A DNA stretch of 64,000 nt from UBA4781 sp963674975 (GCA_963674975.1 OY771913.1:1426001-1490000), one strand, 5' to 3'; shown: positions 7,773 to 16,416, counted from the first letter of the stretch. Made by a program: numbers and translations. The notes: generated from the sequence alone by a model not told the origin.

Positions 7773-8641
7773 CGTTCCAATATCTCCCTTGAGATGTTGA
7801 TAATTTCTTTTTCTTTGATCGCCACCTCTTTTTTCCACAGCCCCTGGTTAATGTATTTTTTTGAAATAGATACATAGACCGGTGGATTCAAATTCAAAGA
7901 AGAAAAATCCAGGTTCGTGAACACTTCTCGTGTCTCGCCCCAGGTAACCTGTTTATTATTATGCAGCACCAGCACATGATCCGAGTATTCCGCTACCCGC
8001 TCCATATCATTGTCTGCCATAACAACCGTGATCCCGCGTTCATTTAAAACTTTCACCACATCGAAGATCTCCTTCGATCCAAGTGGGTCAAGCTGAGCCG
8101 TGCATTCATCCAGCACGATAATTTGCGGATTCATGACAAACACCGAACCGAGTGCCACGCGCTGTACCTGCCCACCGGAAAGTTCCAGCGGGTTTTTCTG
8201 CAGCAAATGATCGATACGCATGGTCTTTGCCACATCATTCACCCTGCGGTACATTTCTTCGCGCGGAACGCCAATATTCCCCAATCCGAATGCCAGTTCT
8301 TCGGCTACGGATGTGGTTGTATACGTAAGCTGATTAAAGGGATCTTGAAAAACAAGCCCGATCTTTGAAGTCAGGTCAGCTACGGTTGATTTTCGTGTAT
8401 CCTCTCCCAGAACAGTGATCTCTCCATCCATATCGCCCTGGAAAAAATGTGGGATCAATCCAACCAGAGCATTGCACAGGGTAGATTTTCCCGATTCATT
8501 GGCACCGATAATGCAGAAAAACTCACCTTTGCATACTTGAAAATTTATATTTTCTACAGCTTTCTTCTGCATCTCTCCATCTGACATTAGATAGGAAAAG
8601 CTGAAGTCTTTTACATCAATGACGATTTTCTTTGTATCCAT
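7769..8641 (-). CDS. ECF transporter ATPase subunit (EcfA1-like)
   Basis: Encodes 290 residues of an ABC ATPase. Walker A reads G-A-N-E-S-G-K-S-T (glutamate where glycine is usual), the signature L-S-G-G-Q-V-Q-R is canonical, and Walker B reads I-I-V-L-D-E-C-T. The ATG at 8641 is chosen because GAGG precedes it; upstream in-frame codons have no ribosome site. A C-terminal extension of about 40 residues follows the ATPase core. Partner of the second ATPase, whose start codon overlaps its stop. Together they power the ECF importer of this operon. Confidence 0.9.
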   Translation of the reverse strand: MDTKKIVIDVKDFSFSYLMSDGEMQKKAVENINFQVCKGEFFCIIGANESGKSTLCNALVGLIPHFFQGDMDGEITVLGEDTRKSTVADLTSKIGLVFQDPFNQLTYTTTSVAEELAFGLGNIGVPREEMYRRVNDVAKTMRIDHLLQKNPLELSGGQVQRVALGSVFVMNPQIIVLDECTAQLDPLGSKEIFDVVKVLNERGITVVMADNDMERVAEYSDHVLVLHNNKQVTWGETREVFTNLDFSSLNLNPPVYVSISKKYINQGLWKKEVAIKEKEIINISREILER

Positions 8642-8651
8642 ACTTATTCCT

Positions 8652-9440
8652 CTATATGAACCGATAAACGATTGAGCCAATCACAACAACGATAGTCGCG
8701 ATCACAAGCCACTTCCGGGCAGTCTTCTGTCCAGCCGTATCCTGTACTTCGATATAACTGGTGATCTTTGTATTGGATGATCCAAAACCTCTGGTTTCCA
8801 GCGTCATACCCCGCTCCTGAACACTCATCAGAGAGCTCATCACGAGCGGACCGATGAGCGGAAGGAAAGCAGAAGCGCGCTTCAATAGATTTCCTTCTAC
8901 CTCTAATCCGCGAGCGACCTGTGCTTCCCGAATTGTGGAAAGACGCATCTGCATTTGAGGGAAGATCTGAAATGTTGCCAGTAAAAGATAGCCGAGTTTG
9001 GGATTCATCCCGGAATCGACAAAAGCAGTGACCAGTTTTCCGGGATGCGTAGTTGCAGTAAGCAGGAAAAAAGCACCAAGAAATACCAGCACCGAACCGA
9101 CCTGCTTAACGGCGTAGAGCGTGCCTTCCAATCCCAATTTAGCAAAACCAAAATCATACAGTGTCGTTACATTCTTGGCACTGAACAATCCATGAATGAT
9201 CAATAACATGATCAGCAGTGGTATGCCAAATGGAATGACGTAATGAATGAATTTATTTGATAATTTCGCCAGGTACGAGATAACTATCAACCCTAAAAGA
9301 ACCACATAGGGCGCCAGAGCCATTGGAGCGGCAAATCCAATGATGCCGAAGGATAATACCGCCACGATCTTGGTCATCGGGTGCAGCCTATCAATGGGTG
9401 AATCGATATTGATATAAGAAGAAACGGATTTTCTTGCCAT
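8652..9440 (-). CDS. ecfT: ECF transporter transmembrane subunit EcfT
   Basis: Encodes 262 residues with several hydrophobic segments in the N-terminal two thirds, then the characteristic cytosolic coupling helices carrying R-E-A-Q-x-A-R-G-L-E and E-R-G-M-T-L-E-T-R-G-F, the two short alanine/arginine-glycine motifs by which EcfT contacts the ATPases. A last membrane helix ends the protein. The ATG at 9440 follows AAAGGA. It lies 10 bases before the first ATPase gene and just after an intercistronic hairpin that separates it from the S-component gene. Confidence 0.9.
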   Translation of the reverse strand: MARKSVSSYINIDSPIDRLHPMTKIVAVLSFGIIGFAAPMALAPYVVLLGLIVISYLAKLSNKFIHYVIPFGIPLLIMLLIIHGLFSAKNVTTLYDFGFAKLGLEGTLYAVKQVGSVLVFLGAFFLLTATTHPGKLVTAFVDSGMNPKLGYLLLATFQIFPQMQMRLSTIREAQVARGLEVEGNLLKRASAFLPLIGPLVMSSLMSVQERGMTLETRGFGSSNTKITSYIEVQDTAGQKTARKWLVIATIVVVIGSIVYRFI

Positions 9441-9460
9441 AGGATATCCTTTATACAAAT

Positions 9461-9490
9461 AAGGATGAGGTAGGAACCTACCTCATCCTT
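9461..9490 (-). terminator. Perfect 14-bp intercistronic inverted repeat
   Basis: AAGGATGAGGTAGG (9461-9474) and CCTACCTCATCCTT (9477-9490) are exact inverted copies separated by two bases. On the minus strand it lies between the S-component gene and ecfT and is not followed by a clear U run. It probably acts as a partial terminator or 3'-end stabiliser giving more S component than shared ECF module. Confidence 0.6.
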
Positions 9491-9505
9491 TGTAACTGTA
9501 AAGAG

Positions 9506-10117
9506 TTATTTCTTATCTGCTACGACTTTACTGATAAACTTTTTGGGAATTCTACTAAGTACGATAAAGGCAACAAAGTAAGCAATAGCACGATCAAGCA
9601 AGGTGAAAATGAATTGAGACTTGACAACTGATGAAACGATCTTTTCTCCGGTTGCCATTAAATAAGCCGTAAAAGCCGATGTCCCGGTTGCTCCGGTTGC
9701 ACCACCGAATACCAGGATGGTGATAGCTGAAGCGATGATCACAGAGAGCAGTGTGTTCAACAGCCATGTAACCACATAACCGCCGAAACTCTTAAAGAAT
9801 CCCTTCTTGACCATATAGCCGGTGAGGAGACCAACACCAATGCTGACAAGAGCATAGGGGAGGTAAACAGGATTGGCAACGATCGCCAGGAAAATATTGG
9901 TCAGCAACCCAACCACTGCTGCTACCCATGGTCCGCCGATCGCGGCAGAAACGATGGTGCCGATCATATCCAGGAAAACCGGTAACTTCAGAGAACTTGC
10001 CAGCCAGCCACCAATAAGGTTGATGCCTGCACAGATGGGGATCAGAACCAGTGTTGTAGTTGTAAAGTGTTCTTTAACTTGTTCCCCAAAAGATTTTTTT
10101 GTTGCTTCCTTTTCCAT
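9506..10117 (-). CDS. ECF transporter substrate-binding S component
   Basis: Encodes 203 residues with about five to six hydrophobic helices, the size and layout of ECF S components. The first helix carries the A-x-x-x-A/G-like small-residue face typical of EcfT contacts (I-C-A-G-I-N-L-I-G-G-W-L-A). A conserved-looking L-D-M-I-G-T-I-V-S-A-A-I-G-G-P block follows, which I associate with S components found near nucleoside-processing genes. RBS GGAG occurs upstream. Substrate cannot be proved from sequence; the nucleoside hydrolase and PfkB kinase in the same operon point to a nucleoside or ribosylated compound. Confidence 0.82.
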   Translation of the reverse strand: MEKEATKKSFGEQVKEHFTTTTLVLIPICAGINLIGGWLASSLKLPVFLDMIGTIVSAAIGGPWVAAVVGLLTNIFLAIVANPVYLPYALVSIGVGLLTGYMVKKGFFKSFGGYVVTWLLNTLLSVIIASAITILVFGGATGATGTSAFTAYLMATGEKIVSSVVKSQFIFTLLDRAIAYFVAFIVLSRIPKKFISKVVADKK

Positions 10118-10179
10118 TTTATATACTCCTTCTCAATCAATAAAAATATAGACAATAAAAAGAATTTTCGATGACAAGA

Positions 10180-10863
10180 TTATTTTCGATTACCTCCTTT
10201 CTTGAACGATCCGCAAATCAGTTCTTTTGAGCTGTAAATGTGACCGATTAAGAGTTTTTTTGCATCTTCAATCCGCTCATCTTTGAATGCACGGATAATA
10301 TCTTCATGGGAATACCTGTTTTTAAAACTACCGATCTCTTTGAAATAAGGATTGTGAAAAAAACCAATCATTGAGATGGGAATCAGCAGCGCCCAGATTT
10401 CCTTTAGTTTTTTATTGCCGCAGTTGGAGAAAATAATCTCGTCGAATTTGAAATCTTGATAGACCAAATCATAAAGATCTGCATGTTGGACAAGCATTTC
10501 TTCGAAAACCTTAACCTGCTGCTCAAGTTCATCAATGGTCTTCTGCCGGGCATTTTGATAACATAATTCCAGGGCATAAGGCTGATTCACTGCACGGATA
10601 TCGAATACTTCCGCGATATCCTTTACCGAAGGTGAGATCACCCAGGCACCGTTATTGGGTTTCATAAACACTAATCCAAACTTTTCGAGATCATGAAAAG
10701 CTTCCCTTACCGGTACCCGGCTTATATTCAATTGCTGCGCGATCTTCTCTTCTACCAATTTTTCACCCAGCTTGAATTCACCACGTAGAATCGCAGTGGA
10801 AATGATGTCAAAAGCCTGCTGGGAATAGTTTTTTCGTTTGATTGTGGGTAATTTGTTATCCAT
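10180..10863 (-). CDS. GntR-family regulator with FCD effector domain
   Basis: Encodes 227 residues: an N-terminal winged helix-turn-helix (residues about 10-75, with L-G-E-K-L-V-E-E-K-I-A-x-x-L-x-I-S-R-V-P-V-R-E-A) and an all-helical FCD-type C-terminal domain with the usual metal/effector-binding histidines (H near the end of the domain). The ATG at 10863 is chosen over an upstream in-frame start because it sits immediately after an operator palindrome and matches the family length. It is the first gene of the ECF/nucleoside operon, so it most likely autoregulates the whole unit in response to a nucleoside-derived ligand. Confidence 0.9.
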   Translation of the reverse strand: MDNKLPTIKRKNYSQQAFDIISTAILRGEFKLGEKLVEEKIAQQLNISRVPVREAFHDLEKFGLVFMKPNNGAWVISPSVKDIAEVFDIRAVNQPYALELCYQNARQKTIDELEQQVKVFEEMLVQHADLYDLVYQDFKFDEIIFSNCGNKKLKEIWALLIPISMIGFFHNPYFKEIGSFKNRYSHEDIIRAFKDERIEDAKKLLIGHIYSSKELICGSFKKGGNRK

Positions 10864-10871
10864 GGTTGTAT

Positions 10872-10907
10872 ATTGTATACTGTATACAATCCAAAGGGAT
10901 TTGTCAA
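10872..10907 (-). promoter_or_regulatory. GntR/FCD operator overlapping promoter
   Basis: ATTGTATACTGTATACAAT (10872-10890) is a perfect 19-base palindrome around a central T. It lies downstream of a consensus TTGACA -35 box (complement of 10902-10907) and covers the -10 region, ending 8 bases before the regulator's start codon. TGTATAC-type palindromes are typical of FCD-subfamily GntR repressors. No further copy was found in front of the S-component gene, which fits a single promoter for the operon. Confidence 0.75.
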
Positions 10908-11041
10908 TATACAATTTTTTCAAAAATTATTCATAGGAAATATCTGTCATGTGGAAATACAATTTTGGGTAATTCCCATTAAAAAATTGTTGTATCCCCT
11001 TTCTTGCTGGCGGGGGAGGTTGGGAGGGGGCGTCTTATATG

Positions 11042-11788
11042 TTAAATCGTATATGTCTTCAGCTCTTCCCCCAATTCAGCCGCGGGAAAAGAACGCTGCG
11101 CGCTGTGTAGAATTTCTTGTTTCTCTTCCATGAAACTGGAGTGAGTCAGCAGCAGCCGTTTAACCTGCGCCCGGGCAGCGATCGCTCCCGCCTGCCTGGC
11201 AGTTAAATGCGGTAGGGGTACCGGGCTGGCAGCTTCCCCACTCGTGGTAGCTTCGCATAAAAATATATCCGCTTCTCTGGCAAAATCGATCAATGCTTCG
11301 TGATAGGTAGTATCAGCAGAGTAAACCAATCTCTTTGCTCCAACCCGCACACTAATTCCATGGCATTCCACGGTATGCTGCATGGAGTGAAAACGGAATT
11401 CCATTTCCCCGATGGTATATTCACTCTCATTATTTATTAAATGAAACGTGAACAATTCCTCAGCCCGCAGCAAATTCATTATCTCGATTGGGGTTTCCGG
11501 CAGGTAAACCGGGATGGGTAAGAAATTCCCCTGCCCAAAAGCTTTCAGTGTTTCGTACGCGTAACGCAGCAAGAAAAGATCTCCGATATGATCAAAATGA
11601 AGATGCGACAAGAAGATCGCATCGATCTCTTGAATTGTATGGAACTGCTGAAAGCGGCTCAAGGTGCCATTTCCGCAATCCAGCAGAACGCATTTTCCTC
11701 CACTCTCCAATAAATAGCCCGAACAGGCGCTGCCCGGGCGCGGGAAAGAACCCGAATTCCCCAGTATAGTGAGCTGCATGCTGTTCAT
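11042..11788 (-). CDS. MBL-fold metallo-hydrolase (RNase Z-like branch)
   Basis: Encodes 248 residues of the metallo-beta-lactamase fold: H-L-H-F-D-H-I-G-D at residues near 65, a mid-protein Q-H-T-V-E-C-H-G motif, Y-S-A-D-T and a late T-H-S-S-F, together the usual dinuclear metal ligands. The start is the ATG at 11788, overlapping the TGA of the glycosidase-like gene by four bases (ATGA), so the two are coupled. It closes the amino-sugar-type operon; the family includes phosphodiesterases and lactonases, so it may open a lactone or a cyclic phosphodiester formed in this pathway. RNase Z itself is unlikely because of length and context. Confidence 0.82.
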   Translation of the reverse strand: MNSMQLTILGNSGSFPRPGSACSGYLLESGGKCVLLDCGNGTLSRFQQFHTIQEIDAIFLSHLHFDHIGDLFLLRYAYETLKAFGQGNFLPIPVYLPETPIEIMNLLRAEELFTFHLINNESEYTIGEMEFRFHSMQHTVECHGISVRVGAKRLVYSADTTYHEALIDFAREADIFLCEATTSGEAASPVPLPHLTARQAGAIAARAQVKRLLLTHSSFMEEKQEILHSAQRSFPAAELGEELKTYTI

Positions 11789-13869
11789 TTTCCACTCAAT
11801 ACCACAAAAGAAACGCGGCTGGATGAAACCCTCACCCGCCAATGTCCATTCCTTTGAACAGTGCTGGAGCTGCCGACAGCGGTATCCTCGATGTTCCCTT
11901 CACCTACAATATGAAGGTCATCTGCCTCGAAGTCCAGATCCACCACGCCATTCTTGATCTGCTCCGGATTGCCTATTACCAGCAGATGATCGCCCGAATG
12001 CAGCAGCCAGTGCGCCACATGAAGCCCTTCGGTTGCTGCAGCCACGCCTTCATCATCCACAAAACGACCCTTACAAAAATAGGGGTTCAGTTTTTCACGT
12101 AAAGCGATCGCTTTTCGCGCATACTGCAGATAGGGGTCATTCGCATTATCCTTGATCTTATCCACTCCCAGCCAGAAAACTGCTCCCAGCCGCAGCGCCC
12201 TTTCCAGATCAGCATAGTATTTTTCCCAACGCTTTTCGCCCTCCAGCGTGGAAAGAGGATTGACCATATGAACCTGCATAAACTCTGGAAAAGTATATTT
12301 GAAAAGGGTATAGAACTCATCATACGCTTCCCCATTCCAGGTCAGGCTTCCCCATACCATTGCGCTGTAGAGGTCACCGCAATTTTCTATCATCAAGAAA
12401 GTCGGTCGATCAATACCAGATAAGCGTTTGTGAATATCACGCAACAACTGCAGGTAGCCCTGGTTGAAAAGACCATTCTGCGTATGGCTGTGGGACCCGT
12501 CATAGCAGGCAAAAGGCTCTGCCGAACCCAACTGGTCAAGATAGATGCCATCAGCCCCATAAGAACGCACCATCCATTCCGCGGTGTCTGCGATATAGTC
12601 CACCCACGCATTATTAGAGGGGCAGTTCACTGCAAAAGTTTCAGGACCATACTGCTCGATATACATCTCCCCATCGATCTTTTTTATGCTCCACTCCCTG
12701 CCAAGGGTCTTGAAAAAATCAGACTGCAGATGAAAGATGCGGCAGTTGATATAGAAAGTTACCAGCCCTTTTTCATCCTTCACCTTCTGGCAGGCATGTG
12801 CCAGGCTGAGGGGTGTACCCAGTTCCATATCAGGTTGAAACTCCGGGTAATCGCGATCAAACCCGCCGCGGTTCCATGAAGCCAGAAAGAGATGTCGTGC
12901 TTTAAATAGCTTTTGTCCTTTTTCATAGATCGCCGGAATATCGGAAAAACGATGGATCACTTCTCCCTGCCGTTTGAGGTTGTAGCACTGGTTCAGGGTT
13001 ATCTCATCCTGCAAGAATTCCGGCTGCTTTTCGACCTCCATCTGGCTCAAGAACCAGGTGCGGTAGCGCCTCGCTCCCCAATGCCAATCCTGGTCAGTCA
13101 GGACTATCACCACCGGATTTGATCGCCATTTCTTTCCAGATTCTATCCGCTGGTGCTTTCGAAATGCAAATCCCATCCAGGGGTCATCCGGTCCGCCTGT
13201 TTCAACTCGCAAACCCGTTACCAGAAAATCGGCATCATGTGAACCAAAATACAATCCATTTTCCTGGTCGTAGTAATACATCCACATCATCGAAGCCAGA
13301 CCGCAGTAATTGATCTCACGAATCCAGCGGTTCCCTTGATGCAACACAAACGAACGATTGAAATGTGCGAAGCGCTCAGAGGTATAGGTGCGGATCGGTG
13401 CTTTTGTCTTTTCGCCTGCGTGATGTGGATAGATCAAAATATCATCTTCCCAGCTATCTCCTAAATACACTCCCCGCAAGATGGGAAATAGGGTTTCAAT
13501 GATTTGATAATCCGAACTGTTGTTTTCGACCTGGATCGTCCAACTGGTTTCTGCTTCATCATCTTCCAGTTCAACTCGTATTTCGACTTTCACAGGGATC
13601 TCATTTCCTTCATGGAACACAGAATCGTAGCACAGGCACATTGCCTGCGTGCTCCCCTCGCGTTCAACTCTTTCTGTTTTTAAACTGCCGGGGAATAATT
13701 CCACCTTCTCCGCGGAATCATTTTTCACTCCAATCAAATGAAAAAGCGAATTGGGCAGTACAGTCTTGATAATATTCTCACCATTCTCTTTCCTTATCAG
13801 AGAGTTGATGGCATGAATGGCAGGATCAAAGTCAATACTTAACCGCTCATTTTCAAGAGTGACGCTCAC
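11785..13869 (-). CDS. DUF6259-type glycoside-hydrolase-like protein
   Basis: Encodes 694 residues with no signal peptide, so it acts inside the cell. An N-terminal beta-sandwich precedes a TIM-barrel region with G-A-D-G-I-Y-L-D-Q (near residue 440), a typical nucleophile motif of GH31/GH36-like barrels, and L-M-I-E-N-C-G-D (near 490), a possible acid/base. A C-terminal beta domain follows. This pattern matches proteins annotated DUF6259. Start is GTG without a clear ribosome site. It likely cleaves an imported oligosaccharide delivered by the adjacent ABC system; sugar specificity is unknown. Confidence 0.78.
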   Translation of the reverse strand: MSVTLENERLSIDFDPAIHAINSLIRKENGENIIKTVLPNSLFHLIGVKNDSAEKVELFPGSLKTERVEREGSTQAMCLCYDSVFHEGNEIPVKVEIRVELEDDEAETSWTIQVENNSSDYQIIETLFPILRGVYLGDSWEDDILIYPHHAGEKTKAPIRTYTSERFAHFNRSFVLHQGNRWIREINYCGLASMMWMYYYDQENGLYFGSHDADFLVTGLRVETGGPDDPWMGFAFRKHQRIESGKKWRSNPVVIVLTDQDWHWGARRYRTWFLSQMEVEKQPEFLQDEITLNQCYNLKRQGEVIHRFSDIPAIYEKGQKLFKARHLFLASWNRGGFDRDYPEFQPDMELGTPLSLAHACQKVKDEKGLVTFYINCRIFHLQSDFFKTLGREWSIKKIDGEMYIEQYGPETFAVNCPSNNAWVDYIADTAEWMVRSYGADGIYLDQLGSAEPFACYDGSHSHTQNGLFNQGYLQLLRDIHKRLSGIDRPTFLMIENCGDLYSAMVWGSLTWNGEAYDEFYTLFKYTFPEFMQVHMVNPLSTLEGEKRWEKYYADLERALRLGAVFWLGVDKIKDNANDPYLQYARKAIALREKLNPYFCKGRFVDDEGVAAATEGLHVAHWLLHSGDHLLVIGNPEQIKNGVVDLDFEADDLHIVGEGNIEDTAVGSSSTVQRNGHWRVRVSSSRVSFVVLSGK

Positions 13870-13880
13870 GGCAGCTTCTA

Positions 13881-14627
13881 TTAGTATCCCAATCTTTCAT
13901 ATTGTTCCCAGGCTTCTTTGTTATGCTGGGCAGCATTTGGCAGACGGTGGCTCATGAACATGGCTGGTTTTAAATCTTTCGCCAGCATGATCTCCACAAC
14001 GCGCGCCTGCAGTGACCACATCAAATACGATGCTGCGATGCCTGTCGAAGGACAGATCTCCTGCCCGAGTTCTTCCACCGGAACCAGAGCATCTCCAGCC
14101 GGGCAGCAGTTATCCAGCACATAGTCGACCACTTCAAAAAGCCGTTTCCCGCTTTTGTGCTGTGATTTCAACCCGCTGGAGTATTCCAGAGAAGTCAATC
14201 CGATGGTCAAGACGCCTGCCGTTTTGGCAGCCAGCGCCAGACCCACAGGCAGCGGTTTTACTCCTGAAACAGATCCGATCAGCAGAATATCACCCGCTTC
14301 CACATCTCCGCGGGCAATGATATAGTCTGCCAATCCCTCGATCCCATCCATATACACTTTTTTCCGTTCCGCCGCAGATGCTCGCTGCCTTACCGGATTA
14401 TCCACCTCCACGCTCACATGCAGCGGGCGGGCTGCCATCATACCGCCTGAACGCCCTACTCCTTCATACATGAGCATGTGCCCGGTATCCATGATATGAA
14501 AAACTCCACCGGCAGTTATCGCTTTCACGATCGCCTGTGCACTCTTCTCGATATTGTCTGTTTGAGAATTTTCGATCTTTTCGAGAACCGCTTTCATCCG
14601 CTGATAATATTCATTTTGAAGTCCCAT
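13881..14627 (-). CDS. SIS-domain sugar-phosphate protein (first of two)
   Basis: Encodes 248 residues of the sugar isomerase fold (SIS_2-like) with an N-terminal helix bundle, a phosphate-binding-type loop at I-G-S-V-S-G-V (near residue 117) and a central D-T-G-H segment where family members have S/T-G-x-G-H. AGGAGT precedes the ATG. It overlaps the kinase gene by 17 bases and shares about one third identity by eye with the SIS protein at 15615-16349, suggesting an old duplication. Proposed role: isomerase, etherase or lyase acting on the phosphorylated sugar made by the kinase. Confidence 0.82.
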   Translation of the reverse strand: MGLQNEYYQRMKAVLEKIENSQTDNIEKSAQAIVKAITAGGVFHIMDTGHMLMYEGVGRSGGMMAARPLHVSVEVDNPVRQRASAAERKKVYMDGIEGLADYIIARGDVEAGDILLIGSVSGVKPLPVGLALAAKTAGVLTIGLTSLEYSSGLKSQHKSGKRLFEVVDYVLDNCCPAGDALVPVEELGQEICPSTGIAASYLMWSLQARVVEIMLAKDLKPAMFMSHRLPNAAQHNKEAWEQYERLGY

Positions 14628-15609
14628 TTTTAACTCCTGAAACCATATCGTAATTTTCTTTTAACTTTATAAGTGTTTTTTCATCCGGGAAAAACGCTGC
14701 TTTTTGCATCGCCAGCAGCACAGCGCCAATTACCGTGCTAAATTTCGGTCTCTGCAAGACCGCATTGATCTTATAAATATCTTTTAATTTTCCTGTGATA
14801 AAAGGATTGATCCAATTTCCAAAATTGCTCATTCCACCCGTTAACACCACAGGGATTTCTTTGCCCTGCAGATTAAGTTTTGTCACCACTATTTTCACCA
14901 GATCCGCAAGGCTTTCTCCGGCTTGTTTGATGATATTCTGTGCCGCTGCATCTCCCTCCTCTGCGCACTCCAAAACCAGCGGCGCCAGGGCACTGATAGT
15001 CTGCTGAAAATTCGTATGACTGCTCAGAAATAAGCGGATATCTTCCACTTTTTCGATCTTCCACAATTCACAAATCGTTTCAGTCAGCAGGGTTTTTTCG
15101 CCTCTCCTCTCATGTTCCGCAATAACAACCCGCAGAGCCTGCTTCCCAACATCATATCCGCTGCCCTCATCACCCAATATTGGTCCCCAGCCACCTGCAC
15201 TGATCACCTTATTGTGTTCATCTCGTCCTATCGCAAAAGAGCCGGTGCCCGCAGCGATCACAACACCGGGTTCACTTCCCAGCGCCGCCAGCATGGTGCT
15301 CCGTTCATCTCCCATGATGCTGATCTTCTTCCTTTCAATCTGCAAAGAGTTTGCAACTTTGTCTTCTGGGAATGTTTTAATAAAACCGGGGATACAAATG
15401 CAGGTATATGCAATTTCTCTCCGATCAATTCCGGCTTGAGAAAACACAGCACCGGCTGCCTCCAGCATATTATCCAATGCTTGAGAAGGCTGCAGAAATA
15501 AAGGATTGGAAGGACCTGTTTTTCCCCATCCATAAATCCTCCCATCTTCTGCTGCTGCAGCAGCTTCTGTTTTCGATCCGCCGCCATCAATTCCAAGAAA
15601 TATTTTCAT
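14611..15609 (-). CDS. BadF/BcrA ATPase-family (N-acetylglucosamine kinase-like) kinase
   Basis: Encodes 332 residues with the ASKHA phosphate-1 motif G-I-D-G-G-G-S-K-T near the N-terminus, a central A-A-G-T-G-S phosphate-2 motif, G-W-G-P-I-L-G-D-E-G-S-G and a late T-G-G-M adenosine motif. This matches N-acetylglucosamine/N-acetylmuramate-type kinases. It overlaps the downstream SIS gene and follows the other SIS gene by five bases. It probably phosphorylates an amino sugar or similar monosaccharide released from the imported substrate. No NagA or NagB homologue lies nearby, so the downstream steps differ from the classical GlcNAc route. Confidence 0.88.
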   Translation of the reverse strand: MKIFLGIDGGGSKTEAAAAAEDGRIYGWGKTGPSNPLFLQPSQALDNMLEAAGAVFSQAGIDRREIAYTCICIPGFIKTFPEDKVANSLQIERKKISIMGDERSTMLAALGSEPGVVIAAGTGSFAIGRDEHNKVISAGGWGPILGDEGSGYDVGKQALRVVIAEHERRGEKTLLTETICELWKIEKVEDIRLFLSSHTNFQQTISALAPLVLECAEEGDAAAQNIIKQAGESLADLVKIVVTKLNLQGKEIPVVLTGGMSNFGNWINPFITGKLKDIYKINAVLQRPKFSTVIGAVLLAMQKAAFFPDEKTLIKLKENYDMVSGVKNGTSK

Positions 15610-15614
15610 CTTCT

Positions 15615-16349
15615 TTATAAGAGTTTAATACGATCTTTGTAGGTATTGATCAAATTCGAATTCCAATCATCACCACCCGGAATATTCGCGCTTGAAAAAA
15701 CAGGCGGTGTCTTTCCATCCCGGAGGAATTGGTCAGCTATTTCGATCACAAGTTTTTGAATGATGAACGCGGTGACGATCGTAGAATATGCTCCCACTCG
15801 ATGACCATCTTCATCATAGGGAACTACCATCTCATTTTCATGAATGCAGTTATCGATCACAAAATGGGCAACTTCATACAAATGCATTCCGTTTGAAACC
15901 CGTGATTCCAGGCTGCTCGATATTGTTTTTGAAGTAATTGCGATCACCTGCATATCTCGTTCAACAGCCAGAAGCGCCATTTCCACCGGCAGTGCATTGA
16001 TTCCCGAGTGAGAAACAATAATAATGGGTTCGCCTTGCCTGGTTTCAACAGGATCCAGTACTGCTTTTGCATAACCTGAGATTCGTTCGAAACCTGTGCT
16101 TCGTTTTGCTCCATACTGCAGCATAGTGTTAGGATCAAAGATCGGATTGACAGGAACCAATCCTCCCGCACGATAAAATAATTCTTCTACCATCATATGC
16201 GAATGACCAGAAGCAAATGCATGCAAAACTCCGCCAGCCTCGATAGACTTTTTTATTATCGAACCGGCATCCTGTATTGCTTTTTCCTGCGTTTCATTGA
16301 TCTCTTCCAGTGTTGAAATTACGCTGCGATAAAATACAGCTTTATCCAT
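15615..16349 (-). CDS. SIS-domain protein, UPF0309-like (second of two)
   Basis: Encodes 244 residues. The segment F-A-S-G-H-S-H-M near residue 46 and I-I-I-V-S-H-S-G-I-N-A near residue 110 fit SIS proteins of the UPF0309 group, often found beside BadF-type kinases. RBS GGAAGG precedes the ATG. It is the first catabolic gene after the solute-binding protein, separated from it by a hairpin. Together with the SIS protein at 13881-14627 it may perform consecutive steps on one sugar phosphate or form a heteromer. Confidence 0.82.
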   Translation of the reverse strand: MDKAVFYRSVISTLEEINETQEKAIQDAGSIIKKSIEAGGVLHAFASGHSHMMVEELFYRAGGLVPVNPIFDPNTMLQYGAKRSTGFERISGYAKAVLDPVETRQGEPIIIVSHSGINALPVEMALLAVERDMQVIAITSKTISSSLESRVSNGMHLYEVAHFVIDNCIHENEMVVPYDEDGHRVGAYSTIVTAFIIQKLVIEIADQFLRDGKTPPVFSSANIPGGDDWNSNLINTYKDRIKLL

Positions 16350-16373
16350 ATACTATAAACCTTCCATGATAAA

Positions 16374-16416
16374 AAGAAGGCTGGTAAACCAGCAGAGCCA
16401 ATTCACCTGCCTTCTT
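16374..16416 (-). terminator. Intercistronic terminator-like hairpin
   Basis: AAGAAGGC and GCCTTCTT form an 8-bp stem (16374-16381 with 16409-16416) with a small inner CTGG/CCAG hairpin, followed on the minus strand by TTTTT. It lies right after the solute-binding protein gene, a common position for partial termination that raises binding-protein levels over downstream enzymes. Confidence 0.65.
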
